Source: Phaeosaccion multiseriatum (lineage: Eukaryota; Ochrophyta, other classes). From it: DNA of 64,000 nt. Shown piece by piece: positions 1 through 10,939 of the stretch (its first letter is position 1; each line of letters begins with the position of its first letter). The notes beneath the pieces were generated by a model, which made no database searches, was not told where the DNA came from, and was given only the letters and a program-made list of their open reading frames with translations. Made by a program: the position numbers and the translations under genes. The stretch spans positions 2,604,001 through 2,668,000 of the forward strand of contig OZ218960.1 in NCBI GenBank assembly GCA_965112735.1. Direction: 5' to 3'.

Positions 1-74
1 GAGAGAGAGAGAGGGAGAGAGGGAGAGAGAGAGAGCGAGGGACAGATCTCCAGTGAATGAGTGCACAGGCTTAC

Positions 75-1197
75 GTGGTGCCTCCCACAGCGCACGCATC
101 CGCAGTACCCTGCAAATAGAGAGCCCAACAGACCCAACCCAACACACTTAGCCCCCCCCCCCACCCCATCCACCCCATCCGCCCCCTCCCCAACGAGTCG
201 TTCTCCGAGGATGCGCTCTGCTACTCTTGGAGCTTGGCATGGTGTCACCCCACCCACCCACCCCTGCCCCCTCCACTCGCTCACTCCCCCACCCTCCACC
301 TGCTGACCTGATCGCCATCCTTGCCGCCCTTGGCATCTGTGCTGGAGGAGGCGACCTTCTGTTCCTCCGAGGTCTTGACGGCAATCTTTTCCACCGCCCC
401 TGCCCTCTTCTCATGGTAATCTCCAAAGCCGTCTAGCGTCTTCGTTAGGCCATCCGCCTGCCCGCAGAGACGAGGAAGACGACAGAAGAACAAACACACA
501 AAGGCCATACGTTTGTGCGTTGTGTTACACCCACAGCTGGTCAAGAGTGGGGATTCAGTTCTGTGGACCTCCCCTCCCCTCTACTCTCCTCTACTCCGCA
601 CCGCACACACCTGCTCCTTGAGTGCCTTGAGGGTGTCAAGCTGCACGCCGACTCCGAAGTTTCCCCCGTCCTCTATAGGTGGTACGAGCACTGTTTGTGG
701 TGTGAGAGGGGGGACCGAGGGCGAGGCAGGCACGCACGCAGGCAGGCAGGCAGGCAGAGCGAAGCGGGTAGAGAATGCTTGGGTGAGTGACCTCCCTACC
801 CTACCCTACCCTACTCAGGGCTGTCTTGGCCCTTCGACGGGTGACCACACTGGGATGGCCATGCACACAGGGCAGCCCCCCTCGCCTCTGCCCTCCCACA
901 CAGTAAAACACTGGTTGTGTACTCACTCATGATCCACCCAATGAGCGCTTGTAGCTTGCTCACTCCGGCCAGTACGCAGCTCTGCACCTCCACCTTGAGC
1001 TCCTTGAGGTCGGCATTGGCAGCAGGGGGCGCCAGGGCCTGCAGGTATTGGTTCTCAAGCTCTCCGAGATGATAGGCCTCCTCTGCCGCGTGAAACTTGC
1101 CTCCCTTGAGCAAGTCGTTGATCTTGCCGATCAAGGGCACGATGGTCTTAGTCGCGTCCTCTCCCTCCGACACGGCGATTGCCTTAAGTTGGTCCAT
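75..1197 (-). CDS. PA28 (11S/REG) proteasome activator subunit, 3' part beyond window
   Basis: PA28 subunits form heptameric caps that open the 20S proteasome gate without ATP. Exons in transcript order: 1197-927, 690-611, 457-308, and tentatively 109-75. The first three join in phase (271, 80 and 150 nt) with GT-AG borders. Exon 1 gives a helical start (MDQLKAIAVSEG). The exon 1/2 junction rebuilds MMLVPPIEDGGNFGVGVQ, which corresponds to the conserved PA28 stretch LIPRIEDGNNFGV near the activation region. Exon 3 has LDGFGDYHEKRAGAVEKIAV, like the helix-3 segment YYITRAKLVSKIAK. The fourth exon is supported only by clean splice sites; its reading is not recognisable, and the C-terminal helix is not seen. 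The start codon opposes the OCA gene across about 270 bp. Family assignment is firm for exons 1-3; the 3' structure is open. Confidence 0.8.
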
Positions 1198-1467
1198 GAC
1201 TATGATGTTTGCTGTTTATGTGATCTTTATGTTCTCCGGAACACCATCAACGGACCATCGTCGCCATTTGATGAGACTGGATGCTGTGTTGGGGAAGCGG
1301 GATCGAAGCAGCCAGCCGCGGGACTATCTCTTGCTTCCTTTCCATCGCGCATGTTGCTTTCGCCAATGTGACCCGCCAACGACATAGCAATCATGCAGTA
1401 GTTCTCTGTACGCCGGTCTTGCCCAGAAGGAAGGCCACCGAACCACTGTGTAGGGGAGGAGGTGGAG
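1198..1467. other. Divergent intergenic region, PA28 / OCA genes
   Basis: About 270 bp lie between the two opposed start codons. It holds no convincing ORF and no repeat, so it is presumably a shared promoter region. I see no clear TATA box or operator. Confidence 0.5.
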
Positions 1468-3307
1468 ATGAAGAAGAGCCAGCGCTCCATCTTGCTTCCC
1501 CCATTCCGCTATGGCCAGGTGAGAGAGTGCGAGAGAAGGGTGTGGAATCGAGGCTGGGGCTTTTCGTGGAGCTAGGTGCCGTATCCACGAAGAGGACGCT
1601 TGCAGGCCACAGCCTCAGACTCAGTCTGCCCTTGCCAATCCCCCCGCCCCCCCCCCCATGTACTGCTCGCAACTGCTGCTGCTGCTGCTTGGCTGCTCCT
1701 GCTCGCCCAGATGGAGGAGGGCCTGTTCCGAGGGGCTCACCCCACGCTCAAGACCTTTCGCTTCCTGACGCGGCTCCAGCTGCGCACCATTATCAGCATC
1801 ACACCCGAGGCCCCCATCGCAGACCTCGAGGCCTTTTGCAAGGATGAGGGCATCCGGCTGGAGCACTTCCTCGCTCCTAGATACAAGGGCGAGGATATCA
1901 CCCTCACCCACGCGCAGGCAAGATAAAAAAGGATGCATGCTTTCTTATTTGGACGCAAGCCTTCGTCGAAACACCTTCCCTCTCTCTGTCTCGAAACAAA
2001 CAACGCACCACGCACGGGGCGAGTGCACAGGGGCGCCTGGCGACGGATCTTGGCAGCTTTCGAAGACACAACACACTCCTTTTGTCGCTCATCGCACCTT
2101 CCCGTCCCTCCCCACGCTCCTCCTTCCCCCTCCCCCCCCCCCCTGGTCCCTCCCTCCACAGGTAGCCCGGATGGTGAGTCTAGTGATCGACTCCACCAAG
2201 CTCCCGTGCCTCATACACTGTCTTGACGGTTACGTGCTCACGAGTGTCGTGTTGCTGTGCCTTAGGAAGCTGCAGTGCTGGTCCTCGCAAGCCGCGGTAC
2301 GTAAAAAAAATCCTCCCATCCCCCACCTCTCACCTCTCACCGCATTTCTCGAGGATGACACTCTAAAGACTCGACTTTCTTCCTCGCGCATATGTATCCC
2401 TAAGGTACCCTGCTTGATTTGGTGCCTGTGGACCTCTCTTGCCACCACCACCACCCCTCCCACCCTCCTCCTCCTCCTCCTCCTCCTCCTCCTCCTCCTC
2501 CTCCTCCTCCTCCTCCTCCTCCTCCTCCTCCTCCTCCTCCTCCTCCTCCTCCTCCTCCTCCTCCTCCTCCTCCTCCTCCTTCTCCTCCTCCGCCGCCGCC
2601 GCCCCCACCGCCTTCCGAAGATTGGACTACGCTGCTCCCATCTCCACTAACTCCACCTCTTTCGCTTCTCCTCCATTGGCCCTACATCTTTCATGTCGTC
2701 CTCTCCCCATAGGCTGCGGAGTTTTGCCGCTATTGTCACGTATCCACTCTGCCCAAAACCGTCGACCGTTTCGTGATTGAGTTTGGGAGTCTTGAGAAGC
2801 ATGGAGGGGACGGAGGGGCGAGCGGAGAAGGGAAAGGAGAAGAAGTAGCGGGAAAGGGAGAAGCAGGAGAAAGAGGGGAAGGGGGGAAAGGAGATGGGTC
2901 AGCCGAAGAAGGCGAAGGAGTGGGAGTGGGAGGGGGAGGAGGAGGAGGAGAAGGAGGAGGAGGAGGAGGAGGAGGAGGAGGAGGAGGAGGAGGAGGAGGA
3001 GGAGGAGGAGGAGGAGGAGCAGGAGGAGGAGGGGGTTCAGGTGGAGGGAGAGAGGGAGGAGCAGAAGGAGAAGGAGGCGGAGGGGGGGAGGCAGGGGTGC
3101 CAGACGCGACGGCTGCTGCACCAGAAAACACGGCATCTAGTACGGCAGCAAAGGGGAGGGTGGTCATCCCGGCAAACATTCCGTGGTGGTTGTGGGGGGG
3201 GCGGCGGCAGCATACCCACCCGTCTATGAAGCTTACGTACGAGCCCCCCCTGACGCAACCGGTGTTGTCCAGCGAGAAGATTGGCCTAATGGTGAGGGCG
3301 GTGGAGG

Positions 3308-3389
<82 letters not shown>

Positions 3390-3699
3390 ATGTGTGTGTG
3401 CGTGTGTGTGCGTGAGTGTGTGTGCGAGTGTGTGTATGTGCGTGTGTGCGTGAGGGAGAGAAGAGGAAAGAGGGAGAAAAGGGGGGGGGGGGGGGGGGCA
3501 GGTTTGTGTGGGGGGAGAGAGAGAAGAGATGGAGAGGGACATAAAGAGAGAGGGAGAGAGGGGGGGGAAGTCGGGCAGAGAGGGAGGGAGAGATATATAA
3601 GACGTGGACATGTCTGGAGAGATGTCGAGAAGGAGGAGAGAAGAGGATATGGAGATGCAGGAGACAGGGAGGGGAAATTGTAGAGACATGTGGAGAGAG

Positions 3700-3761
<62 letters not shown>

Positions 3762-3800
3762 CAGAGAGAGAGTGAGAGACAGAGAGAGAGAGGGACAGAC

Positions 3801-3832
<32 letters not shown>

Positions 3833-5284
3833 GCAGACAGACAGACAGACAGACAGAGAGACAGACAGACAGAGACAGAGAGAGAGAGAGAGACAGAGAG
3901 ACAATGGAAGGAGAAAGCGTCACTATACCGGTGCGGTCTCATTCTTGCGAGGGAGGGATCGAGTCCAAAAACCTTAATAGTGTAGAAGGGGCTACCGTAC
4001 GTTTGCGATGAAGAAGAATGAGATAGAAAGAGACAACGCAAGGGATACGAAATGTCAGGCTCGATATCTTAAGTCGACGTCGACTTGCTTGTGGACTGGC
4101 TGCCGTGTCATTCCCTCCCAATTCACCCTAACCAGGCCCGCCAACCCCCTCCTGCCCCCCACCTTGTCACTGTGTGTCGTATTTCTGTAACTGTTTTGTC
4201 CTTTTTCTTCCCGCTTACGTTGTGCTCTTGAACGCTCTTACAGGCACTACGCGATGAGCTGAGTCTCAAAGTTGAAATCGCTCGGGCGGACAGCTTGCGG
4301 AAAAGGGGGGTGCAGGCGGGCGGCAGTGGAAGGGCTGGGGCTGGAAAGGGGGGGGCGAATACCCCGGCCGCAGGAGGAGGAGGAGGAGGAGGAGGAGGAG
4401 GAGGAGGAGGAGGAGGGGGGGGCGGAGGAGGAGGAGGAGGAGGAGGAGGAGGAGGAGGAGGAGGAGGAGGAGGAGGAGGGGCGGCAGCAGCAGTAGTAGC
4501 AGCAGCAGCGGCAGGAGCAGCAGCAGCAGCAGCGGCAGCGGCAGCTGCAGCAGCAGCAGGAGGAGGAGGAGGAGGAGGAGGAGGAGGAGGGGGGAGGGGG
4601 AAAAGGAGGAGGTGTAGCAGCCGCATCAGCAGTAGGAGGAGAAGGAGGAGGAACAATAGGAGGCGGTGGAGGCGAAGGTGGTCTAGGAGGAGAAGGAGAA
4701 AGAGGAGGAGAAGGAGGAGAAGAAGAAGGAGGAGGCGGAGGAGGAAGAGGAGGAGGAGGCGGAGGAGGAAGAGGAGGAGGAGGCGGAGGAGGAGGAGGAG
4801 GAGGAGGAGGAGGAGGAGGAGGAGGAGGAGGAGGAGGAGGAGGAGGAAGGGGAAGAGAAGGCGAAGGAGGCCCAAGTACCAGAAGGAAATCTCCCACCCC
4901 CACGGTAAGGTGGCATCAGCAGTTGGTGATACAGCATCAGCACTCGTGTACACGTCTTCCTTCCAACCGCTCCTGCTGTGCCTTTCTGCCCCCCCTGCCC
5001 CGCCCCGCTCCGGGCCGGTCCTCTCTAGTCTCCTCACTCACCTGCGCGTCCACCTTCACGCGTTCCGTGTCCTTCCCTCCGTAACAAATGGCGACTGACT
5101 GCCGTAGCAGGAGAGGGGGCGGCAATCGCAGTCGCCGCGTCCACAGCCGAGTGCAGGTCGCTCCACGCCCGAGCCATCGAAGATGAAGGTACGTAAGGAT
5201 ACGTAAGGCACAGGCATAACGCATTAGGCGCCCGGCGGGTTGGTTCACCTGGCTTTACTTTACTTTGTGCTGCCGATAATGTCT

Positions 5285-5326
<42 letters not shown>

Positions 5327-6583
5327 AGCATTTGCTTACATGAGTCGCTGCAGAACATGTCGGGGAAGAGTGGTACAGCAGTAGAGCAGTTGGTCCCTCG
5401 CTAAGCCCCGCCTCTCCCGGCCGCATGCTCTGCCTCGCCTCCCCTGCTGCTGTGCATGTGCATGCGTACGCGCGTGCGTGTGTGCGTCACGGCCGTCCTC
5501 CCCCTCCCCTCGCTGTTGACCGCCTGAGCAGAGGGGAAGCGATGCCCGACTTGGGGCCGCAGGGAACGGACAGTCCAAGACTCTGCAGGTGCGTTGCGTC
5601 GCCAGTCCCGTGCGTACGTGCGTGCGTGCGTGCGTTTGAGTGCCAGTCCTTCGACGAGCACATAGAAACACACGAGCAACCACACAAGCACAATGCCTTC
5701 TTCCTCACTACTGTAACACTTCTCTTTCTCCCTTTATCTCTCTCTCTCTCCTTCGTTGTACATTGCCCTCACATCTTGTCTCCCTTCCCTCTGTCCCATT
5801 GCCATCTTCTCTCTCCTTCTTTTCTCTCTCCCTCTCCCTCTCTCTCTTTGTCTCTTTCTCCTTACGTATCTTCCTCTCCCTCTCTCTCTGTATCTCTCTC
5901 TCCTTCGTACGTATCTCCCTCTCCCTCTCTCTGTGTGTGTCTCTCTCTCCTTCTTACTTCTCTCCCTCTCCCTCTCTCTCTCTGTGCTCTCTCTCCCTCT
6001 CCCTCCCTCTCTCTCTCTCTGTGGTCTCTCTCCCTCTCCCTCCCTCTCTCTCTCTCTCTCTCTGTGGTCTCTCTCCCTCTCCCTCTCCCTCTCCCCGTGT
6101 GCTGTTGTATGTATGTCTGTCTGTCTGTCTGTCTGTGGTGTGTGTTCCAGGCCTTGTCATTGGAGGGTCTCGACGTGCGGCACGAGCCGCCCTTCTACAA
6201 CTACCTCGGGTACTCACACGCACTCACACACGCACCCACACACGCACCCACACACGCGCACGAACACGCTAAGCCCCCCGCTATCGCGGCTCGGCCTCCC
6301 GCTCCACCTCCCGCTCCACCTAGGTCCACCAGCGTTCGCCGTGGATCGCAGGTGGGAGGGGCAGGCGGGAGAGGAGGAAGAGCAGAAGGAAGAGCATCAG
6401 CAGCAGTTGGTGATACAGGAGAAGGAGGGCGAGCAGATCCGGCCGGTGCCATCGGTGACGAGGGAACATGAGCAACAAACAGCAAGAGAAGCAAACAGAT
6501 TCCCTCATACCTTCTTTGCTCGCAAAGCAAGCAAGGCAAGCAAGGCACGGAAGGAAGGAAGGAAGGAAGGAAGGATAGATTGA
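1468..6583 (+). CDS. OCA/SIW14-family tyrosine phosphatase-like protein (catalytic Arg missing)
   Basis: Atypical dual-specificity phosphatase fold (Y_phosphatase2; yeast OCA/SIW14 group). Exons: 1468-1518, 1711-1917, 2162-2296, 2713-3309, 4244-4904, 5111-5188, 5532-5588, 6151-6209, 6324-6351, 6419-6583. The first junction gives [20 protein letters not shown], the family's N-terminal signature; then [20 protein letters not shown] and the P-loop [12 protein letters not shown] at about residues 103-114. The nucleophile Cys106 is present, but the Arg expected six residues later is Leu, so it is probably a pseudophosphatase as in OCA4/OCA6-like proteins. Exon 4 continues the domain ([10 protein letters not shown]...VDRFVIEFG) and then runs through Gly/Glu tracts to [13 protein letters not shown]. 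Intron 2 uses a GC donor (CAG|GCAAGA). The exon 4244-4904 is mostly GGA and alanine repeat; the summed exons are one base off frame, so a repeat length error or missed splice lies there. Exons after 4904 are phase-consistent among themselves but have no homology support. About 680 aa. Confidence 0.68.
2459..2592 (+). repeat. (CCT)n microsatellite in an OCA intron
   Basis: About 130 bp of nearly perfect CTC triplets on the sense strand of the intron between exons 2162-2296 and 2713-3309. The intron's 3' half is therefore almost entirely pyrimidine. Confidence 0.95.
3309..3930 (+). repeat. (GT)n then (GA)n compound microsatellite
   Basis: The OCA exon ending at 3309 is followed at once by about 80 bp of pure GT. 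A G18 run at 3481-3498 and about 200 bp of GA/GACA repeat follow. All of this lies in the intron before exon 4244; the donor GT is the first unit of the GT array. Confidence 0.9.
4373..4853 (+). repeat. GGA / GCA triplet tracts in a predicted OCA exon
   Basis: Alternating blocks of GGA, GCAGCA and interrupted GGA/GAA. In the chosen frame they read as polyGly, polyAla and Arg-rich stretches. Such tracts are prone to slippage, and the one-base frame discrepancy of the host gene most likely lies here. Confidence 0.85.
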
Positions 6584-8158
6584 TCAGCGCACACATTCTT
6601 TCCCTCTCGTGCTTTGCTGGGGAATGATCAGTCCCGTCTTGTTGGCTGCAACAATCCCCTTGCTGGAACGATGCCCTTACTGGAATTGCTGGAACGATAA
6701 ATCCATCCCCTTGGCTGGAACGAACAATCCCTCGGACTGATGAACATGAACCCTTTGATGGAGAGCGTGTTCGTGCAATGCCATCTGCCATCAGTGGGTG
6801 GCCTGCTGGACGAGACAAAGTAAGCATGTGCGATCGATAGATCGACTTCCCTTCAGCCTCTCCCCGAGGCCCCCCCATCCTCCCCATAGGCCAACAGTTA
6901 GGAGGCCTTCCAATGGGAGCATGGCGAAGAGCATAACTCTGGGGCCAAAAGGAGACCTCTGCTTTAGAGCTTTAATGTGAGGATATTTCTAAAAGGAGAC
7001 CTGCTTTTGCTTTAGTGTGAGGATATTTCTGGTAATGAGTACGTTCTCTAAACCCCCCTTGGTTGAGAGACGCACTCAAGCAACGGTCAAGCAACAGTCA
7101 CGCAACAGTCAAGCAACAGGCACGCAAGAGCCGCAGGGCAGAGAGCTGCCGAGAGGGCGGGCATGTGGTTGGTTGGTTGGTTGGTTGGATGGTTGGTTGG
7201 TTGGTTGGTTGGTTGATTGGTTGGTTGGTTGGTTGGCCGTTCTACAGATGGGGGGGGGGTAGGTTCTATCCCGCTTAAACACTCGCAAGAAGTAGAGGTA
7301 GAGGGGCTGGTGGTATCGCATCCCACGGTAGGTAGGCCTATTTTGCTATTTTGTACTTTCCTTGTTGAGGATGATGCCGGTTCTCCGTCGCTGGATGTAG
7401 ATGACGCGAAGGAGAGGGAGGCAGATAGAGGTGGTGTGTGTACAAAGTATGTATGCGTCAGTCAGCAGTCGTACAAGACTGGCAAGGATGGATGTTGAAT
7501 GTCCTATTCTGTGTTCTTCTCTTTTGTGTTCCTTGTCCCCGAGGGGGGAAGATAAGCGTGGCATGATCGACTGCAAGTTGCAGGCCATGTCATCACAGTG
7601 TGGTCGCAGAAGGCGCGCCCACAGAACATGAGTCTAATGTACGACACTCTCACCCATACGAATACCTGTGTAGGGTCATTCTGTGGTTCTGGCTTGGTTC
7701 TTCCAACGTTCCTCCTTGAATCAAGCCCTAAAGAAGAGCGAAAGGTAGGAGTCAAGGCGACCAAACGGGCGCCACACACGTCAGCCGACGCGTGACATGA
7801 CTATCACGGCACACATGGCCAACGCAGGTGGCGATAAGGAACTCACCAAAAGCACTTCAGCAAGCAAGCAAGCAAGCAAGCAACCTGGGCGCTGCTGTTG
7901 TTTACCTTTTCGCTTTTCTTCGGCGACCGTCGTCAATAATGACTGAGGCAAGCGCCACCCACACACACACAGGGAGAGACAGACAGTGTGGAGACCGTGA
8001 AAGAACAAGAACCGTACAGTTTAAGTTAAAGGCCGCCGTGTTGTCGTGTTGTGCATCCAAATTAATGGATCCGTCTCCTGACCTCGATGCTGTTGCGGCA
8101 GGGCAGCGTCGTGCCGCTGGGGGACAGACAACAAACAACAAAACATGCACATCACATC
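6584..8158. other. Intergenic region between convergent OCA and GCNA genes
   Basis: No recognisable gene. It contains an imperfect 40-bp direct repeat (around 6938-6981 and 6982-7021, sharing AAAGGAGACCT and GTGAGGATATTTCT), degenerate GGAACGA repeats at 6640-6740, a TTGG array at 7169-7233 and AAGC repeats at 7858-7884. The ORFs across the TTGG array (GWLVGWLVGW) are repeat translations. Confidence 0.6.
7169..7233 (+). repeat. (TTGG)n microsatellite
   Basis: About 16 tetranucleotide units with two single-base interruptions, in intergenic DNA. Confidence 0.95.
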
Positions 8159-10896
8159 TCACCACGCTTCAGCCGCGACACCCTGCGGGTGGGGAGAAAC
8201 ACCAATCGCTCGCTCTTCCCCCTCCTCCTCCCCCTCCTCCTCCTCCCCCTCCTCCTCCTCTTGCTGCTGCTGCTGCTGCTGATGCTGCTGCTGGTCCTTG
8301 GCGACTTTCCACTGCCGAGAGAGCTCCCGCATGACGCTTTGGTGACTGGAGCCCTCAACCAGGCTCGCCTTGACCTGCGCAAAGTGGTGCTTCACGAAGA
8401 GGCTGAAAGCGGTGGGGGCACGCTTTTGCTTGACATTGCCGTCTCTGTCGAACCTGTGTTTGTAGAGCAGTTGGCGGTACAGAGCCAGTTGTTGATACAG
8501 AGCAGTTGTGGGAATAGAGCAGTTGGCATACTGTGGGCAGAGCAGAGCAGTTGGTGATACAGACCTTCTTTCTCACCTGCCCAGGAACACGAGATTGCTC
8601 TTGCACCTCGCACACCGCATCCTGTCCAGATCTAGTGATTCGCTGTGTCTGCCAATTGTGACTTTGCAGCCCAAGCCGCTGCAGCCGTAGCGGTACTCGT
8701 GGTGGATCTCATACCTATGTATGTGTGTTGGTGATACAGCAACAGTTGGGGATGGATAGTAGTTGGCGATACAGCAGTTGGAAAGAGAGGCCCACGAGTG
8801 TTTGAGTGTGTGTGTGTGCGTGCGTGGGACAGAAAGAGACAGAGGAGAGAGCCAAAAGAGGAAATGTGCCTTCAAGCTTGGCCAGCAGAGAGACTTCCCC
8901 TCCCTCCCTCCCTCCCTCCCTCCTTCCCTCCCCTCCGTCCCTCCGTCCCTCCGTCCCTCCCTCCTTCCCTCCCCTCCGTCCCTCCGTCCCTCCGTCCCTC
9001 CGTCCCTCCGTCCCTCCGTCCCTCCGTCCCTCCGTCCCTCCCTCCCTCCCTCCCTCCCTCCCTCCCTCCCTCCCTCCCTCCCTCCCTCCCTACCTACCTA
9101 CCTACCTACCTACCTACCTACCCTCCGTCCCTCCGTCCCTCCGTCCCTCCCTCCCTCCCTCCCTACCCTCCTCACTCACTCACTACTCACGTGTGACAAG
9201 TCGTGACGGGAATGTGCGGCAACAGCTTCATCGCGCGATTGGCCCACGCCCAGAACGCAGGCCCGTGTGGAGGCTTTGCATTGTGATCCCTGACCCAAGC
9301 GGCCGCGTGGCACATCTCATGCAGCAGTGTCTCTCGCAGCTTCCCCTCGCTGTCAATCACCCTCTTTGACAGCTCTACCTCTGCCCGGTAGCCCCACCCC
9401 CTCCCATCACCATCACCATCACCATCACCATCACTTCCCCCTCCACTCTTGTCGTGGTCCGCCTTACCCCCTTCCCTCTGTGCCGGTCGAGAGGGGCGAG
9501 TGCGTCTACAAATGGCTTGTCCGGCTGTCTTGAGCAGTCGACTGTTCCATTTGAGAGTGACTCCAGCCGCACTGAGTTGGTTGCTGAACACCTGATTGTT
9601 GTTGTTGTTGCAGTGTGTGTGTGTGTGTGTGTGCATGTTTTGTGTTGGAGACGGGGCGGGGGAGCGTGCACACAAAGGGCGGGGTATCAGCAGCTGCTCT
9701 GAAAGAGAGAGGGAGAGAAAAGGAGAGAGAGGGGAAAGAGCGAGAGAGAGGGGGGGAGAGGGAGCAGGAGGGAGGGAGAGAGGCAGACAGAGGGCGGGGA
9801 GAGAGAGGAGAAGGGAACACAGCATACACCTACCTGGTCATCAAATTGTCGGAAGTAGGTCTTGGCCAAGGCCTCCCGCTGCCTCGTGAAGTCTGCGGCT
9901 GCCTTCTGAGGGGTCTGGGGCTGTGTGAGTACGAAGGGGCGCGCGGAAGAGTTTTTCAGAGAGAGAGAGTGTGTGTGAGAGAGAGAATGACACACAGCGT
10001 GTGAGAGAGGAAGAGAGGGGGGGGGGCGAGTGAGAGAGAGTGTGTGTGTATGTGTGCGTGTGTGAGAGAGGGAGAGAGTGAGATATCGAGAGATATCGAG
10101 AGAGAGAGAGAGGGAGAGGGCGGGAGAGAGAGGGGGTGGGAGAAAAGAGGAGGTGGGTGGCTTGAAGGAAGAGGGCCATGGGAGCCAACCGATAGCTTGG
10201 TAGCAGCGGAGGGAAGGGAAGGGAAGCCACAGCGGGATGGAGGCGGCGCCAAAACGGTTTTGCTTGGAGAGAACGAGGCACTCACCGCCCCCTCATTCTT
10301 CTTCGACCTTCTCTTCCCAGCAGTGCCACCAGCAGTGCCACCTGGCGTCTCTGCTGCTCCGCGTGGTGGTGGTGGTGGTGGTGGTGTGAGCTTTGCGCCC
10401 TGTCTTGGCTTAGGTTGGGGGGGTCGAGAGGCCCACTCAGTGGACCGCGAGGAAGGTGGTGGCCCTGGCGGCTGCAGAATGGGGGTCAGAGGCGAACGGG
10501 TCTTTCCCCTCTGGTCCTTCTTCCCCCCCTGCCCGTTACCTTCTCCCTCCGGCTCTTGCGAAGAAGCCCTCGGCGCGTACTTTCCCCCAAAGGAGGTGTC
10601 ACCACTGGGCCTGTCGTTCCTCCTCTCTCGATTGTCGCGGTCGTCGTTGCCGTCGTCTTCGTCAGAGGATGATGAGATGGATATGGCCGTGGGTGACCAG
10701 TCACCACCACTGTCCACTGGTGATGGTGGCACCTGATGTCTGCCGGAGGAGGCACCGGCTGGAGGAGCTGCTGCCTCACTACGATGAGGAGCAGGGGCAG
10801 AGGACGGCGGAATGAGAGGACCACACATGCTGTTCTCCACGCCTTGCCCTTCGCTGCCATGGCTTGGGAGGAGCTGGTTGTCTTTGCCGTCCCCGC

Positions 10897-10939
<43 letters not shown>

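Noticed and set aside
2436-3923. Long ORFs of polyPro, polySer, polyLeu, polyGlu or SLSLSLSV type on both strands
   Set aside because: They are six-frame translations of CCT/GGA and GA/CT microsatellites; a real OCA exon (2713-3309) overlaps some of them in another frame.
4071-4086. Perfect 16-bp palindrome AAGTCGACGTCGACTT
   Set aside because: A genuine palindrome but isolated within an OCA intron, with no second copy seen; no function can be argued.
7017-7278. ORFs rich in GWLVGWLVGW
   Set aside because: Translation of the TTGG tetranucleotide array.
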